Below, piece after piece: positions 36,881-47,560 of a DNA stretch of 64,000 nucleotides. This stretch comes from Tetraselmis striata. Lineage: Eukaryota > Chlorophyta > Chlorodendrophyceae > Chlorodendrales > Chlorodendraceae. Under the pieces are notes generated by a model that saw only the letters and a list, made by a program, of their open reading frames with translations, did not search any database and had not been told where the DNA came from. Within the stretch, counting starts at the first letter, position 1. Each line of letters starts with the position of its first letter. The position numbers were made by a program, and so were the translations under genes. The DNA is taken from the NCBI GenBank assembly GCA_006384855.1, contig VCJN01000993.1:62001-126000 (forward strand). Direction: 5' to 3'.

Positions 36881-37795
36881 CGTCCCCATAGTACATTGGG
36901 CCCGCATCACGCCTCGCATGGTTACCCGTAATCTTTGGGACTTCCGCCATGCTGTACTTTAACGCCTTATTACAATAAGCTCCGTGACGACTCGCAACGC
37001 CCAACGGCATCTCACAGGTAGGGCTCAAACCTGATGATTTTTTACAGCTGCGGGCGGGCAGTTAACCATCGCAGCGACGCCAGTGAGTAGCTCCTACCCA
37101 CCCCCACACGCTGCGAGCCGCCGGCGCCAAGTAATGGTGTGCCATCGGGCATCGCAACTCCAAGCGCCGTATTTCTGAGGGGAAGGAGGGTTGGACGCCT
37201 GCCCAAAGTTAACTATAGGGTACCGGTATCGGCACATTAGCAGCCCGCATGACTGTATGCTTACGCGACGCGCCGGAACAGTCAGTTGGCCATCACCACC
37301 CAGCCCACGCCCGCCGCTCGTGGGGCGACCATACACGGTTCGGTCACTCAAAGCCGGGCACAACGTCTCGAGGACACTAAAGCCTGCCGCCACGGTGGTT
37401 TTCTCCATTATCTAGGCGGAGCTCGGCCGAAGCTTATCTGGTGAGCGCGGGCCAGTCACAGTGCGCACTCGACTTTCTGCCTAACCTCGAGTCTCCTCCC
37501 CTCGCTGTCAAAGTGATCCATGGACCAGATCCGGCACCCGCCCTAGTCAAACTTCAGAATCCGGCAGTATAGAACCATATCAAAGTTTCTGCCGGTCAGA
37601 ATATGTGTCGACCCGCTGTGTGATCTGTGGTGTGTGCATGTATGTTGATGTGTGCAGATGCATTATGTCTGGTTCTTGGCGATGTGTGCGCTGCGCCGCT
37701 GAGCGACTCAACGACCTACCCCCCGCGCACGGCCGATGCACGGCTTGCGACACCCCCCTCCGTGATTGACTGTCAACTAGTTTCCGTAAGACCGT
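36881..37795. other. Intergenic, no gene recognised
   Basis: No coding motif, RNA gene or tandem repeat was identified. Confidence 0.4.
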
Positions 37796-38354
37796 TCTGT
37801 AGACCTGGCTTGTGCCGCGGCACATGACTGGACTGGCGTGTAATTCATTTGCTTTGCCTATGATCGCTCGGTCTCTGGGACTGCATCGTTGCAATGCTGT
37901 GTGCGGCACTATGCATCGGGCAGTATGGAATGGAAACATGTTTGAATTACATGGGTGTATGTAGTGTTGTAATCTTGTATTGACTAAAGATTTAGCTGTC
38001 TGGTTGCTTACGCCGGTGCGCCATGTGCTCTGCTGCCGATTCTGTGCCAGCCCCAAAAACACCAACATGCGCGAATGCGATAGATAACCATTTCATGCAA
38101 CATGTGCAACAAAGGATCAGGAATGTGAGAGACATTGACGGTCAAATACTTTTTGACCGTTCTGTAGACCTTGCTTGTGCCCCGGCACATGACTGGACTG
38201 GTGTGTAATTCATTTGCTTTACCTATGATCGCGCGGTCTCTGGGACTGCATCTATCGCAGCAATGCTTTGTGCGGCACTATGCATCGGGCAGTATGGAAT
38301 GGGATCATGTTTGAATTACATGGATGTATGTAGTGCTGTAATCTTGTATTGACT
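37796..38354. repeat. 365-bp partial tandem duplication
   Basis: 37796-37984 (ctgtagacctggcttgtgcc... to ...cttgtattgact) recurs at 38161-38354 with about 90% identity by eye, including a small insertion (ctatcgcagcaatgc versus cgttgcaatgc). The spacer at 37986-38054 contains a 68-bp segment found again at 46750-46818. Confidence 0.85.
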
Positions 38355-38607
38355 GACACTGTGAGATTCAGATGTGACGTAAATGTGCCCTACTGCTGAC
38401 GAACGACGACATACGGGGACGATACGGGACGGACGAGGGACGTGGATTTCATACCCAGTAGCGACGACTATCGCGCGCGACCTGTAAAGGACTATATGAA
38501 TTTCTCGTTTCCATAATTTCATCAAATTGATATGCGCACGCGGGCTCGCGTGTCGCCCGCCGACGCGGAGCACCCGGGCTAAGTACAGGCGGATGTACGC
38601 ACTCATT

Positions 38608-38676
38608 GCACATCGCCGCACATCGCTGACCGCACATCGTTGACCGCTGACCCCGCGGTGTGCGGCGATGTGCGGC
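38608..38676. repeat. Imperfect inverted repeat
   Basis: cacatcgccgcacatcgc on the left pairs with gcggcgatgtgcggc on the right around a gaccgcacatcgttgaccgc spacer. It could form a GC-rich hairpin. 38690-38745 is a gtaggtggt microsatellite. Confidence 0.6.
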
Positions 38677-38958
38677 ACGACGGGCGGAGGTGTGGGCGGA
38701 TGTAGGTGGTACGGTAGGTGGTAGGCGGTAGGTGGTGTTCGTAGGTGCGCGTTTTAATGCAGCCGCCCTAACTGCTGATGATTGTGTAACGCCCCAGCAC
38801 GCGCATGAAGTACGGGGTCGCCTCACGGTCACCGCCGCTCACCGTTGAATCAAGCGCGGACAGCCGCGCACTCGCATCTGTGTTGCCTGCCGGTGGTGGG
38901 TTACATCCACCCCAACTCTCAACCCCCCCCCCCCCCCGCCCCCCGCGCGCGGCAACAG

Positions 38959-40965
38959 GCATGCCGGCAAAGGGATGGATAGCGAGTGTGTCGAAGGATG
39001 GCGTGTACTCATGCAAGCACTGCCGGGGCAACGTGACGGGCACATGTGATAAGATGGCGCGAGAGCGGCACTTCCTAAAATTCCCGAACTGTAGCCACTC
39101 GTTGAAGCGTGCGGCTAAGTTGCGCCGCAAGGCCGCCTTATCACAAGCAGCAGCAGCAGCAGGGGCGGCAGCAGCAGCAGCAGCAACAACAGCGGCGGCA
39201 GCAGGAGTAGCTGCAGCCGTCGGAAACGGCCCGCCGGCGCCGGTCTCGGACGACGGCGGCTCGAAGGTGGACAATGTGATGGGCGTGGGGGAGGACCCCG
39301 TTGGCGAAGACGGTATGGACATCGACGCGCCTGCGTGGCCGCCGGCGGACGTGGAACCCGCGATGAGGGCGTGATATGGAAAGGCGATCCCAGCGACTTC
39401 TACATGAAGGTCATCGCCAAGAAGTTCCGGGGAGTATGGCACTACGGCGTGATAACCGGCGTCGTTACCGAGTGGGTGTTGGAGGACTACGGCGGGGCGA
39501 CCCAGTGGCGCGCTGTTTTCGAGGACGGGGGCATTGTGGGCCTTCTGCGTTCAGAGGTGAGTGGGCCCGGCATGCGTGCTGGTGGCACCACTCAACTGCG
39601 GTTGTATGGAATCACACGCACCCGCCCGGTCGGCGTGGCAGGTTGTGGAGGCTATGGCGGCTGCCCAAGAGCACCCCCCTGTGGATGCGGACGGGGAGGC
39701 TCGCTTGGTAACCGTCCATGAAGGCGATGACTTGTCCAGTGAATCACGCACCTTGCCCGGCGTGCGTTCAACACAACCCGGCTGGCGGAGGCCAAGCAGA
39801 ACACTGGCTGCCATGGCGTGTGCCATGTGCATGTGGTCCTGGGCTATGTCAGCATGGTCAACCTCTTCCCCCTCGCGCCGTTCCACCTGTTTTTTTTTGG
39901 CTTGGGAAGGGACTTCTGGAGGAAATTTGTCACCGTGCAGGGCCACATTGGATTCCGAGCTATGAAGCAGGAAGACCGGCGCCAGGCTTTAGTCCCGATA
40001 CCAAGCAACTTTGGACGCGGGTTGCGCCCTTCGTTTGCAGTGTCCAAGAAGTCGAAAGGTAAACCCCCCCCCCCCCCCCGGGCGTGGGCGTGGGCGTGGG
40101 CGTGACGGCATTCCCCTCCATGACTGCAGGGTCAGGCAAGGTGATGGTGCACTCCGGCTGGGTCATGGAGGACTGCTTGCACCACATGGAAACGTTTTCC
40201 ATTCTTAACGCCGGTCCGCTGTTCGAGGAGGCCCGGGTGAAGGCGATCATGCCCGAGAAGGAGCTCGCGTCCCCAGCGGTGGTGCGTTCGGTGTCGCGAC
40301 TGGCGGTGCTTGGGCACATGTACAAGCGCCTGCAAGGAGCTGCGTGGTTCGTCACGCGGTGGGGGTTGCAGAATGTGGTGACGGAGGAGGACGGCCCCGA
40401 GCGCAAGGCGCAGGTGGACGCGCTCACTAGGGAGGGGAGGACTCGATACCCAGCGCGGCGCCAAGGCGCGGCGGCCGGGGCAGCGCGGCGCCAAGGCGCG
40501 GCGGCCGGGGCAGCGCGGCGCCAAGGCGCGGCGGCCGGGGCAGCGCGGCGCCAAGGCGCGGCGGCCGGGGCAGCGCGGCGCCAAGGCGCGGCGGCCGGGG
40601 CAGCGCGGCGCCAAGGCGCGGCGTCCGGGGCAGCGCGGCGCCAAGGCGCGGCGGCCGGGGCAGCGCGGCGCCAAGGCGCGGCGGCCGGGGCAGCGCGGCG
40701 CCAAGGCGCGGCGGCCGGGGCAGCGCGGCGCCAAGACAGCGCATACATCGGATTCGGCGGAAAGGGATGCATTACAAGCTGTGGACGGCAGCCGCTGAAA
40801 ACTATGCGGTCATGCCGCAACAACCCCAGCACTGGCTTCTGGATACCTCTGATCTGGCTGGCGGCGGCGGGCTGCGGGATGCAGGGCCGCATGACTGAGG
40901 TGGCGGTGCTGGTGAGCCCGGAGAGTCTGCATGCGGCGGAGGCGGCGCAGCCGCATAGGCACTAG
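38959..40965 (+). CDS. Transposase-like gene with zinc-finger N-terminus
   Basis: From the ATG at 38959 the frame gives a BED-like zinc-binding segment (DGVYSCKHC, then MARERHFLKFPNCSH), an Ala-rich stretch and an acidic tail. It shifts frame at about 39335-39370 into a Tudor/chromo-like segment (KKFRGVWHYGVITGV, WRAVFEDGGIVGLLRSE). That ends at the donor 39556/39557, and the next exon starts at 39642 (VVEAMAAAQEHPP). A further exon in another frame (about 39752-40058) reads RAFNTTRLAEAKQ and NLFPLAPFHLFFFGLGRDFW. A 71-bp intron (40059-40129) joins it in phase 1 to SGKVMVHSGWVMEDCLHHME. The GLGRDFW and W-x-MEDxLHxxE blocks recall algal KDZ/Plavaka-type transposases. The last exon passes through a perfect 10-residue repeat. 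The frame shift near 39.35 kb suggests either a decayed copy or an undetected splice. Identification is tentative. Confidence 0.45.
40451..40738 (+). repeat. 30-bp perfect tandem repeat inside a coding exon
   Basis: Nine full copies and one partial copy of a 30-bp GC-rich unit encode ARRQGAAAGA. Only one base differs among the full copies (g to t in copy six, giving Ser). The unit holds ggcgcc palindromes. Confidence 0.97.
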
Positions 40966-41329
40966 ACAATGCTTTGAAGCGAGCCCCAATTGTCTGCCCA
41001 GCGCCTGCCCCAATGTAACGCACCAGCTTGGCAGCAATTGGCAGCTCTTTTGCCCCCCCTCCACCCCACAGACACACTACCAATACCAGTTTCTCATCCC
41101 GGCGGGCAGTTGATGCGTATACCCAGGCTTGTGCGTACGCGGTGCGGGGGGGGGGGGGGGGGGGGGGATCACTATAGCTAAGCTAGTGATGTGAGATATG
41201 AGTGCAGCAACAGATATTGTGCAAGATATAATACGATGGCATGCAAGCGGGTCCCCGCTCTTCCACAATCATTGGCCCTGCTCCCTCTTGCCCCGCCCCA
41301 CGTGCCCTTTAGCTGCTCTCAGCATCCCG
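40966..41329. other. Spacer, no gene recognised
   Basis: It contains a poly-G tract at 41145-41167. Nothing else was supported. Confidence 0.4.
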
Positions 41330-41850
41330 AGTGGGATGGGCGGGGCAGCGGTTGCTACCGAGTGAGGCGTAGCATCGTTTGCAGTAGCAACGCAGCCTTT
41401 CCGGTGCGACGCCGCCTGGATGTAACCCAGCAGTACGCGCAAAGTGCAAGTGCAAGCTGCTGATGGCGGGGATCCCGCGCGGGGGGGGGGGGGGGGGGCA
41501 GCGGCTTTGGGATAGGCGCGGCAGCGGTTGCTACAGAGTGAGGCGTCGCATCGTTTGCAGTAGCAACGCAGCCTTTCCGGTTGCATAGTGTGACGCAGCC
41601 TGGATGTAACCCAGCAGTACGCGCAAAGTGCAAGTGCAAGCTGCTGCTGGCGTGGATCCACGCGAGGTCGCAGGACGGTGCGCGAGGGGGGGGGGGGGGG
41701 GGGGGGGGGCGGGGCAGCGGCTGTGGGATAGGCGGGGCAGCGGTTGCTACCGAGTGAGGCGTAGCATCGTTTGCAGTAGCAACGCAGCCTTTCCGGTTGC
41801 ATAGTGTGACACCGCTTGGATGTAACCCAGCAGTACGCGCAAAGTGCAAG
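41330..41850. repeat. Three tandem ~180-220-bp units, each with a poly-G tract
   Basis: The unit begins ggcggggcagcggttgctac, runs through gcagtagcaacgcagcctttcc and cagtacgcgcaaagtgcaag, and ends in ggatcc-containing sequence and a long G run. Copies start near 41338, 41515 and 41735. The G runs at 41480-41498 and 41686-41710 differ in length between copies. The third copy is truncated before its G run. Confidence 0.85.
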
Positions 41851-42104
41851 TGTTACACGTCCGTGTGCCCCACCCAATGACATTGCGCCCGACCTCACTG
41901 ACGGCATGTCTCGCTCTCCTTCAGCTCCTGGGCCGTCCGCCGCCTCACCCTGCGCACCCTACCAGCCGCGCGTGCCTTCTCGGAAGCCTCACACACGGCG
42001 GCGCGAGTCGCGTCGTGGAACGCGTCCCTGACATGGCGGAACTCCGCCCTCACCGTGGCCGTGGTCGGGCAGGGGACTGCCCGCTGATGGGTCGCCATGC
42101 ATGG

Positions 42105-42368
42105 TTACTTGGGGCCGCACAAAGCCGGGGTGCCGTCGCAGCAACACTCCCAGTCCGTCCGTTGGCCGCAGTCCACGCATGACGGGCGTCCGGCCAGGAC
42201 ACGCACATGATAGTGCATGTGGCCGCCTCCCGCCACTGCTCGTAGTGCTCCGGTCAACATGGCGACGAGCAAGTCGGCATGTCCCGCAGGTGGCTGCGGG
42301 GCGGGTGGCGCGAGCGCAGCCTCGCTCGCCTCGACAACCCCCTCAGCCCGATCAGTCGCCTCGACCAC
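42105..42368 (-). pseudogene. Possible cysteine-rich transposase C-terminus
   Basis: An 87-codon minus-strand frame ends in a cluster CVDCGQRT...ECCC...LCGPK. CxxC-x(7)-C...C clusters of this kind close piggyBac-type transposases. No catalytic domain was found upstream, so this is a weak call and may be chance in a GC-rich stretch. Confidence 0.2.
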
Positions 42369-42505
42369 GGCCTCCTCCGCCTCCTAACGCGGCGCACCAG
42401 GCGCATCATCGTCGCCTGGCAGGGCGTCCCCCCCCGCAACGGCGCCGTCGGCGGTGGCCGACGCCGTCGTGGCGGGGTGTTGTGAGGAGGTGGCCCTAGA
42501 CATAG

Positions 42506-43090
42506 GTGGGGCCGGCACAGCCATGTGTTGCTCCACATGCGGTGCGGTTCCTGACGCGACTACAGCTCCGTCGCACCAGTACCGGCGCCGGCACCCCACG
42601 CCTGCTGGGATTACCACCAACCGGCATGTTTCCTTTGGGAGGCGGTTCATCCGCGTCGGAGGTGAGCGGCGGTGCCTGTGTGGGTGTGGATACTGCCCGG
42701 CCATTAGGGCTCCCGCCGCCTGCCGCTCCCCCGACCCAAGCCGCGGCGTGTGCTGCGCCCCGCATAGTCGCCTCGAATATAATATACATGACGCGGGGAC
42801 GGGGGGGGGGGGGGATTCGTGCGTTTCGTATGTCGGCGGAAAGGCGTGCGAAGCTGCGGCTGGCGAAGGTGGTGGAAGTAATAAGCGTGGCGGCGTCGGC
42901 GGCGTATTACCGTGCGTGCATGCGTGCGCAACCCCACGGCAGCAAGCGCCGGACTCGGCGTGTGCCGGCGGCAGAGCTGCGAAGCCATGGACACGGTACG
43001 GGATGCCAAGTCTGGCTAAGCAACTGCCGAGGCTGGCGGCTTAACCCCCATGTCCGGCGGTTAAGGGACGGAAAGTGCGTAGAAAGTTGA
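42506..43090 (+). CDS. Unidentified 194-codon open frame
   Basis: The second half (MSAERRAKLRLAKVVEVISV, AASAAYYRACMRAQ) looks like a helical basic protein start at 42831. The first half is Pro/Gly-rich and may be non-coding. A poly-G tract (42801-42814) lies just before that inner Met. No family was recognised. An overlapping 196-codon frame (42454-43044) is less convincing. Confidence 0.25.
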   Translation: MGPAQPCVAPHAVRFLTRLQLRRTSTGAGTPRLLGLPPTGMFPLGGGSSASEVSGGACVGVDTARPLGLPPPAAPPTQAAACAAPRIVASNIIYMTRGRGGGGIRAFRMSAERRAKLRLAKVVEVISVAASAAYYRACMRAQPHGSKRRTRRVPAAELRSHGHGTGCQVWLSNCRGWRLNPHVRRLRDGKCVES

Positions 43091-43499
43091 TCGGCAAAGC
43101 GGGCATATAAGCCTGGCTGTGCTAGGTTCCTATTAAGTAATGGCGGTTTGTGCTAAGTAATTCGTAGGGGTGGACCATGCAGCGCAGGCAGGGGGCGGTA
43201 TAAATGAGGCCGGGCACATATACTGCTCCACGAAACGACATTGTCGCACGTGTAGTTGAATAGACGCCCCCCCCCCCCCCCCCCCCGCCGGGTCGGCTCG
43301 CCGGGTCGGCCCGCCGACCCGCCACGGCATGTAATATCTGTCATGCATCGCCGGGGTATGTGTGAGTGGATGCCCCGCCGCCACATCCCCCCCCCCCCCC
43401 CCCCCCCCCCCATTTACACCTGTGCACTCATTAAGTTTGGGCTGGTTTCGGAGCAGTACATGTACGTATGTATATACATACAATGGAACGTAGGACCTG

Positions 43500-45035
43500 C
43501 GCGGAAAGAGGCGGGGCTGGCGGAGTGCGTTGGGGGTGCGTAGAGTAGCGTGTTGGTGAGATTCGGGGTGCATCGGACGCCGGATGCCCATCCACCCGGC
43601 GTAAAAGACGCGTACGTAATATTCACACTATATATATTCACACGCAAATGTGTGAAAACCGGACATTCCGTGCCGGATGGGTGGGAATACGGCGTCCGAT
43701 GCAGCCAAAACCCCAGCAACACGCTATTCTATGCACCGCCAATGCACTCCGCCAGCACCGCCTCATTCTCTGTCGATTTCGAAAACGCCTTCACATTATC
43801 CACCGCTAATTGCAATTGCCACCGTGTAATGTTGTCACGATGTGCGCACACAACAACACTTACTACCGGTTCCGACGCGGATGGAGGCGAGGCTTGCGGA
43901 GTGCGTTGGGGGTGCGTAGAGTAGCGTGCTGCAAATAATTGGGGTGCATCGGACGCCGGATGCCCATCCACCCGGCGTAAAAGACGCGTAATATTCACAC
44001 TTTATTAACACACAAATGTGTGAAAACCGGACATTCCGTGCCGGATGGGTGGGAATATGGCGTCCGATGCAGCCAAAACCCCAGCAACACGCTATTCTAT
44101 GCACCGCCAATGCACTCCGCCAGCACCGCCTCATTCTCTGTCGATTTCGAAAACGCCTTCACATTATCCACCGCTAATTGCAATTGCCACCGTGTAATGT
44201 TGTCACGATGTGCGCACACAACAACACTTACTACCGGTTCCGACGCGGATGGAGGCGAGGCTTGCGGAGTGCGTTGGGGGTGCGTAGAGTAGCGTGCTGC
44301 AAATAATTGGGGTGCATCGGACGCCGGATGCCCATCCACCCGGCGTAAAAGACGCGTAATATTCACACTTTATTAACACACAAATGTGTGAAAACCGGAC
44401 ATTCCGTGCCGGATGGGTGGGAATATGGCGTCCGATGCAGCCAAAACCCCAGCAACACGCTATTCTATGCACCGCCAATGCACTCCGCCAGCACCGCCTC
44501 ATTCTCTGTCGATTTCGAAAACGCCTTCACATTATCCACCGCTAATTGCAATTGCCACCGTGTAATGTTGTCACGATGTGCGCACACAACAACACTTACT
44601 ACCGGTTCCGACGCGGATGGAGGCGAGGCTTGCGGAGTGCGTTGGGAGTGCGTAGAGTAGCGTGCTGCAAATAATTGGGGTGCATCGGACGCCGGATGCC
44701 CATCCACCCGGCGTAAAAGACGCGTAATATTCACACTTTATTAACACACAAATGTGTGAAAACCGGACATTCCGTGCCGGATGGGTGGGAATACGGCGTC
44801 CGATGCAGCCAAAACCCCAGCAACACGCTATACTATGCACCGCCAATGCACTCCGCCAGCACTGCCTCATTCTCTGTCGATTTCGAAAACGCCTTCACAT
44901 TATCCACCGCTAATAATTGCAATTGCCACCGTGTAATGTTGTCACGATGTGCGCACACAACAACACTTACTACCGGTTCCGACGCGGATGGAGGCGAGGC
45001 TTGCGGAGTGCACTGGCGGTGCACAGACTAGCGGG
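43500..45035. repeat. 368-bp fold-back satellite, about four copies
   Basis: Nearly identical units repeat every 368 bp (43652, 44020, 44388, 44756), with a loose right half before the first. Within each unit an arm of about 85 bp (gtgggaatacggcgtccgat ... gcactccgccagc) is the imperfect reverse complement of a second arm (gcttgcggagtgcgttgg ... gcatcggacgccggatgccc). The arms flank a centre of about 130 bp, so each unit can fold into one long hairpin. Units differ by only a few bases; the last has a 3-bp insertion near 44910. Ninety-codon frames on both strands follow from the repeat and show no family motif. The spacer between units is a taatattcacac/ttaaca segment. Confidence 0.9.
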
Positions 45036-45419
45036 AGACTACATCCATTGTCGCTTATTTACAAGCACGGGCGGTGCTGCCAGACCTGATCGTCTACGGC
45101 CGATATAATATTCACACTATATTAACATCGGTGCACACCGCCGCACACCGCCGCACAACGCTGCGCGCGCACATTCGTCGCACACATTATCCCGGATTCA
45201 CTCGCCGTATCCATTACGCCGTGCTACTTCAACAATAAACATTGCGAAATTACACCGACACAATGCCGCACCGACTAGCTCTTGACAATACGTGCATATA
45301 AATAGTAGTGGCGCGCTGCTCCTCGCCTCCGATGTGTCGTTGACTGCTGCGGAAGGCGGTCGTCGACTGGGTGTTAGTTTCTCCACCTCGGCCGCCCCCC
45401 CCCCCCCCCCTTCACCGCT

Positions 45420-45678
45420 CACAGCGCCATGGCCGACCTCGCCCCCCCGGGCAAAAGTGGGCGGCGAGCCTTGTTGTCTCGCGTGTCCGCGCCGCCGGCA
45501 TCGAGGAGGACGAGAAAGACATGAGGAAACGCGTGACAAGGTGGGCGCGCAACAAAACACTCCATCCTCCACATTAGCACGCACCCACTCGTGGCTAACT
45601 TGTGCCGCGCGCAGGTTCGTCCGGGAGCGCCGTAAGGCCCACCTCAACGCCAAGGCTTCCACAGTGCCAGCGGCGTAA
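45420..45678 (+). CDS. Small spliced basic open frame, unidentified
   Basis: A frame reading IEEDEKDMRKRVTR ends at a donor (acaag|gtgggc at about 45541). A cgcgcag acceptor near 45614 restores it in phase 2 to FVRERRKAHLNAKASTVPAA and a stop at 45678. The joined text is charged and helical. The 5' end is unknown. A long C tract (45394-45411) lies upstream. The segment VRKRAERRIAS at about 58060 kb-scale position 58050-58090 is loosely similar in composition. Confidence 0.3.
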
Positions 45679-45735
45679 CTCGTGGTGGCCGAGGAGGCCG
45701 CATCCTCAGACGCTTAAAGGCGAAACGATTGTGGC

Positions 45736-46029
45736 TTGTTGTGGGTGTCTGGGCACAGGGGGCGTCCCGACGCGAAGGTAAGGAAGCTCATGGCGGCGTC
45801 GTCGACGGCACAGCCTCCCGGGGTGGTGAAGACACTGACGGATGACAAGAAGCGGAAGAGGCCAGAGAAGAAACGCCGAGGTAAGAAACTGACGGTCGCG
45901 GAGTCGGAGGCGGAGTCGGAGGCGCAGGCGCAGGCGGAGGCGGAGGCGGAGGCGGAGGCGGAGGCGGAGGCAGCGAGATCGTCGAAGCGGAGGGTCCCCC
46001 GGGCACGCAAGAACAAGAACAAGCAGTAG
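45736..46029 (+). CDS. Lys-rich C-terminus with Ala-Glu repeat, unidentified
   Basis: The frame gives TDDKKRKRPEKKRRGKK (nuclear-localisation-like), then an AE dipeptide repeat from a gcggag microsatellite (about 45900-45968), then SSKRRVPRARKNKNKQ and a stop at 46027-46029. An agag|gtaaga-type splice site near 45880 is also possible. It could be the last exon of the gene whose earlier exon lies at 45.4-45.7 kb, but no join was established. Confidence 0.3.
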   Translation: MLWVSGHRGRPDAKVRKLMAASSTAQPPGVVKTLTDDKKRKRPEKKRRGKKLTVAESEAESEAQAQAEAEAEAEAEAEAARSSKRRVPRARKNKNKQ

Positions 46030-46070
46030 CCCCCGCCCCCTTACCCCCCTCCCCTCACTCCCCGGCGGGA

Positions 46071-46122
46071 GCGGCGGGGGGGGGGGGGGGGGGGCGGGGG
46101 GGCGGCGGGGGGACCACGCCCG

Positions 46123-46158
<36 letters not shown>

Positions 46159-46162
46159 GGGG
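46071..46162. repeat. Adjacent poly-G and poly-C tracts
   Basis: About 40 bases dominated by G are followed by about 35 C, with a short accacgcc spacer. The strand can fold on itself as a G-C hairpin. Assembly error here is likely. Confidence 0.9.
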
Positions 46163-46749
46163 CCACATTCCCCGATGGCAGCTGTCGCGAACATTGTAAT
46201 TCAAACATTCTTCGGCAAACCGCTGCCTGCCCCCGCCCTCCCCCTCGCGAATATTTATGTAACGTGAGCACTCTTTGGCAAAACACGGCAGCCAAACCGC
46301 CCATCTGATGACCTTTGATCGGACGGCTGGCAGGCCCGTTCAGCAGTACTAGCTATAATGTACACAAAATTCCCCAGTGTTACCGAATAGTACGGCTGCG
46401 ATTTGCGCTCCCATGTACTAATAGTCGTAGTTATCCACAGGACCGCTCGCCATCGGGCCCGGGTTCGTACTAGATACCCGGTACCGGCTTAATAAATATA
46501 TCGCGTACTACCCTGTACCACCCGGACAACCTTGTACCTTATACGTCAGTGCCATGTAACAATCCACCGGGCTAGTACGACTACCAGAATGATGACAAAA
46601 AGGATTTATCGCCCGCCGGCAATAACGCCGGATGTACTCGCACGTAACTGGATGGACGTGCCGCCACCAGCAGCAGCCTTCACGGATAAATAATAGTCGC
46701 TAGTAGTAGTGCTTCGTCTTCCGTATGTCACATCTAAATCTCACAGTGT
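46163..46749. other. Intergenic, no gene recognised
   Basis: AT-balanced spacer with no supported feature. Confidence 0.4.
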
Positions 46750-46818
46750 GAAGATCTAGCTGTCTGGGTGCTTATGCCGGTGCGCCCTGCGCTCTGCTGC
46801 CGATTTTGTGCTAGCCCG
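46750..46818 (+). repeat. 68-bp dispersed repeat shared with 37986-38054
   Basis: Both copies begin aagat(t/c)tagctgtctgg, contain gccggtgcgcc and tctgctgccgatt, and end in ccag/ctagccc. They lie in the same orientation. Confidence 0.8.
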
Positions 46819-47121
46819 ACCCCCAGCACGGCCTTGGCGTGAATTTGCTGCAGTGCCGGCCTGGCCCGTGACGATCCACCTCCTGCTCTGTCGTCCTTCT
46901 CGTGCTTGTTGCAGCGACGCCTCGTTGCATCCTTGACTGCGATGTGACTGTGCTACACCCCCTGGCAGTGATAGTCGCTGATGCAGCCATGCTCCCGGAT
47001 CCAAGCCGCAGCAGCACGGCGAACTGCTTGCCGCGCCGTTATTCCATCCCTCTGCAGCTTTCAGACTTGCTACATCACGCCTCCCTCCTTGGCAATAAAG
47101 TCCGTGTAGCTGTCACCACCT

Positions 47122-47560
47122 TCACGCATGCCAAACATAGATAGCAGCAGGAATGCAATTGTAAGTGATGTGGGATTGATGCCCGCAAAATTTCAAACCA
47201 CAATCTGCATTACATGCATCTATCGCACCTTCATACAAGCACACTAATTTATTGCAATTATTATTGGGGCTATTGATGGACCAACCATCTATCCCTTTCC
47301 CATGTGCATTCCTGCGCTCTGTGATTGCCTTGATCACGACCACGGTGATCTTCACCTCCCCCTTCTTGTAGATCATAGTGGCATCTGCCAAGACACGCAG
47401 TCTGATGACAAAGTCGCCGGGCAGCTCTGCCACCGGGACCTGCTCAAGCCTTCTCCTGAGCGCCGACTCAAAAACAGTGACCACTGCGGACAGCCCATCC
47501 CCTGACTCCTCGATGCCGATCTACATGCGCATCTGCTCATCCAATGCTCCCTGGCGGGTC
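47122..47560 (-). pseudogene. Open-frame fragment, unidentified
   Basis: On the minus strand a frame reads EESGDGLSAVVTVFESALRR, then PVAELPGDFVIRLRVLADAT and KGEVKITVVVIKAITERRNA before losing its coding look. An in-frame stop precedes it. Composition suggests a beta-rich domain, but I recognise no family. Confidence 0.25.

Noticed and set aside
40132-40734. 200-codon minus-strand frame of ten-residue repeats
   Set aside because: It arises from the 30-bp repeat being open in several frames. The plus-strand frame connects to non-repeat exons with splice sites.
43652-44660. Family of conserved 90-residue small proteins
   Set aside because: Frames on both strands are equally preserved because the 368-bp units are nearly identical, so there is no sign of selection on protein.
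45900-45970. Ala-Glu repeat as a structural protein domain
   Set aside because: It is a gcggag microsatellite. A helix could form, but nothing shows it is selected.
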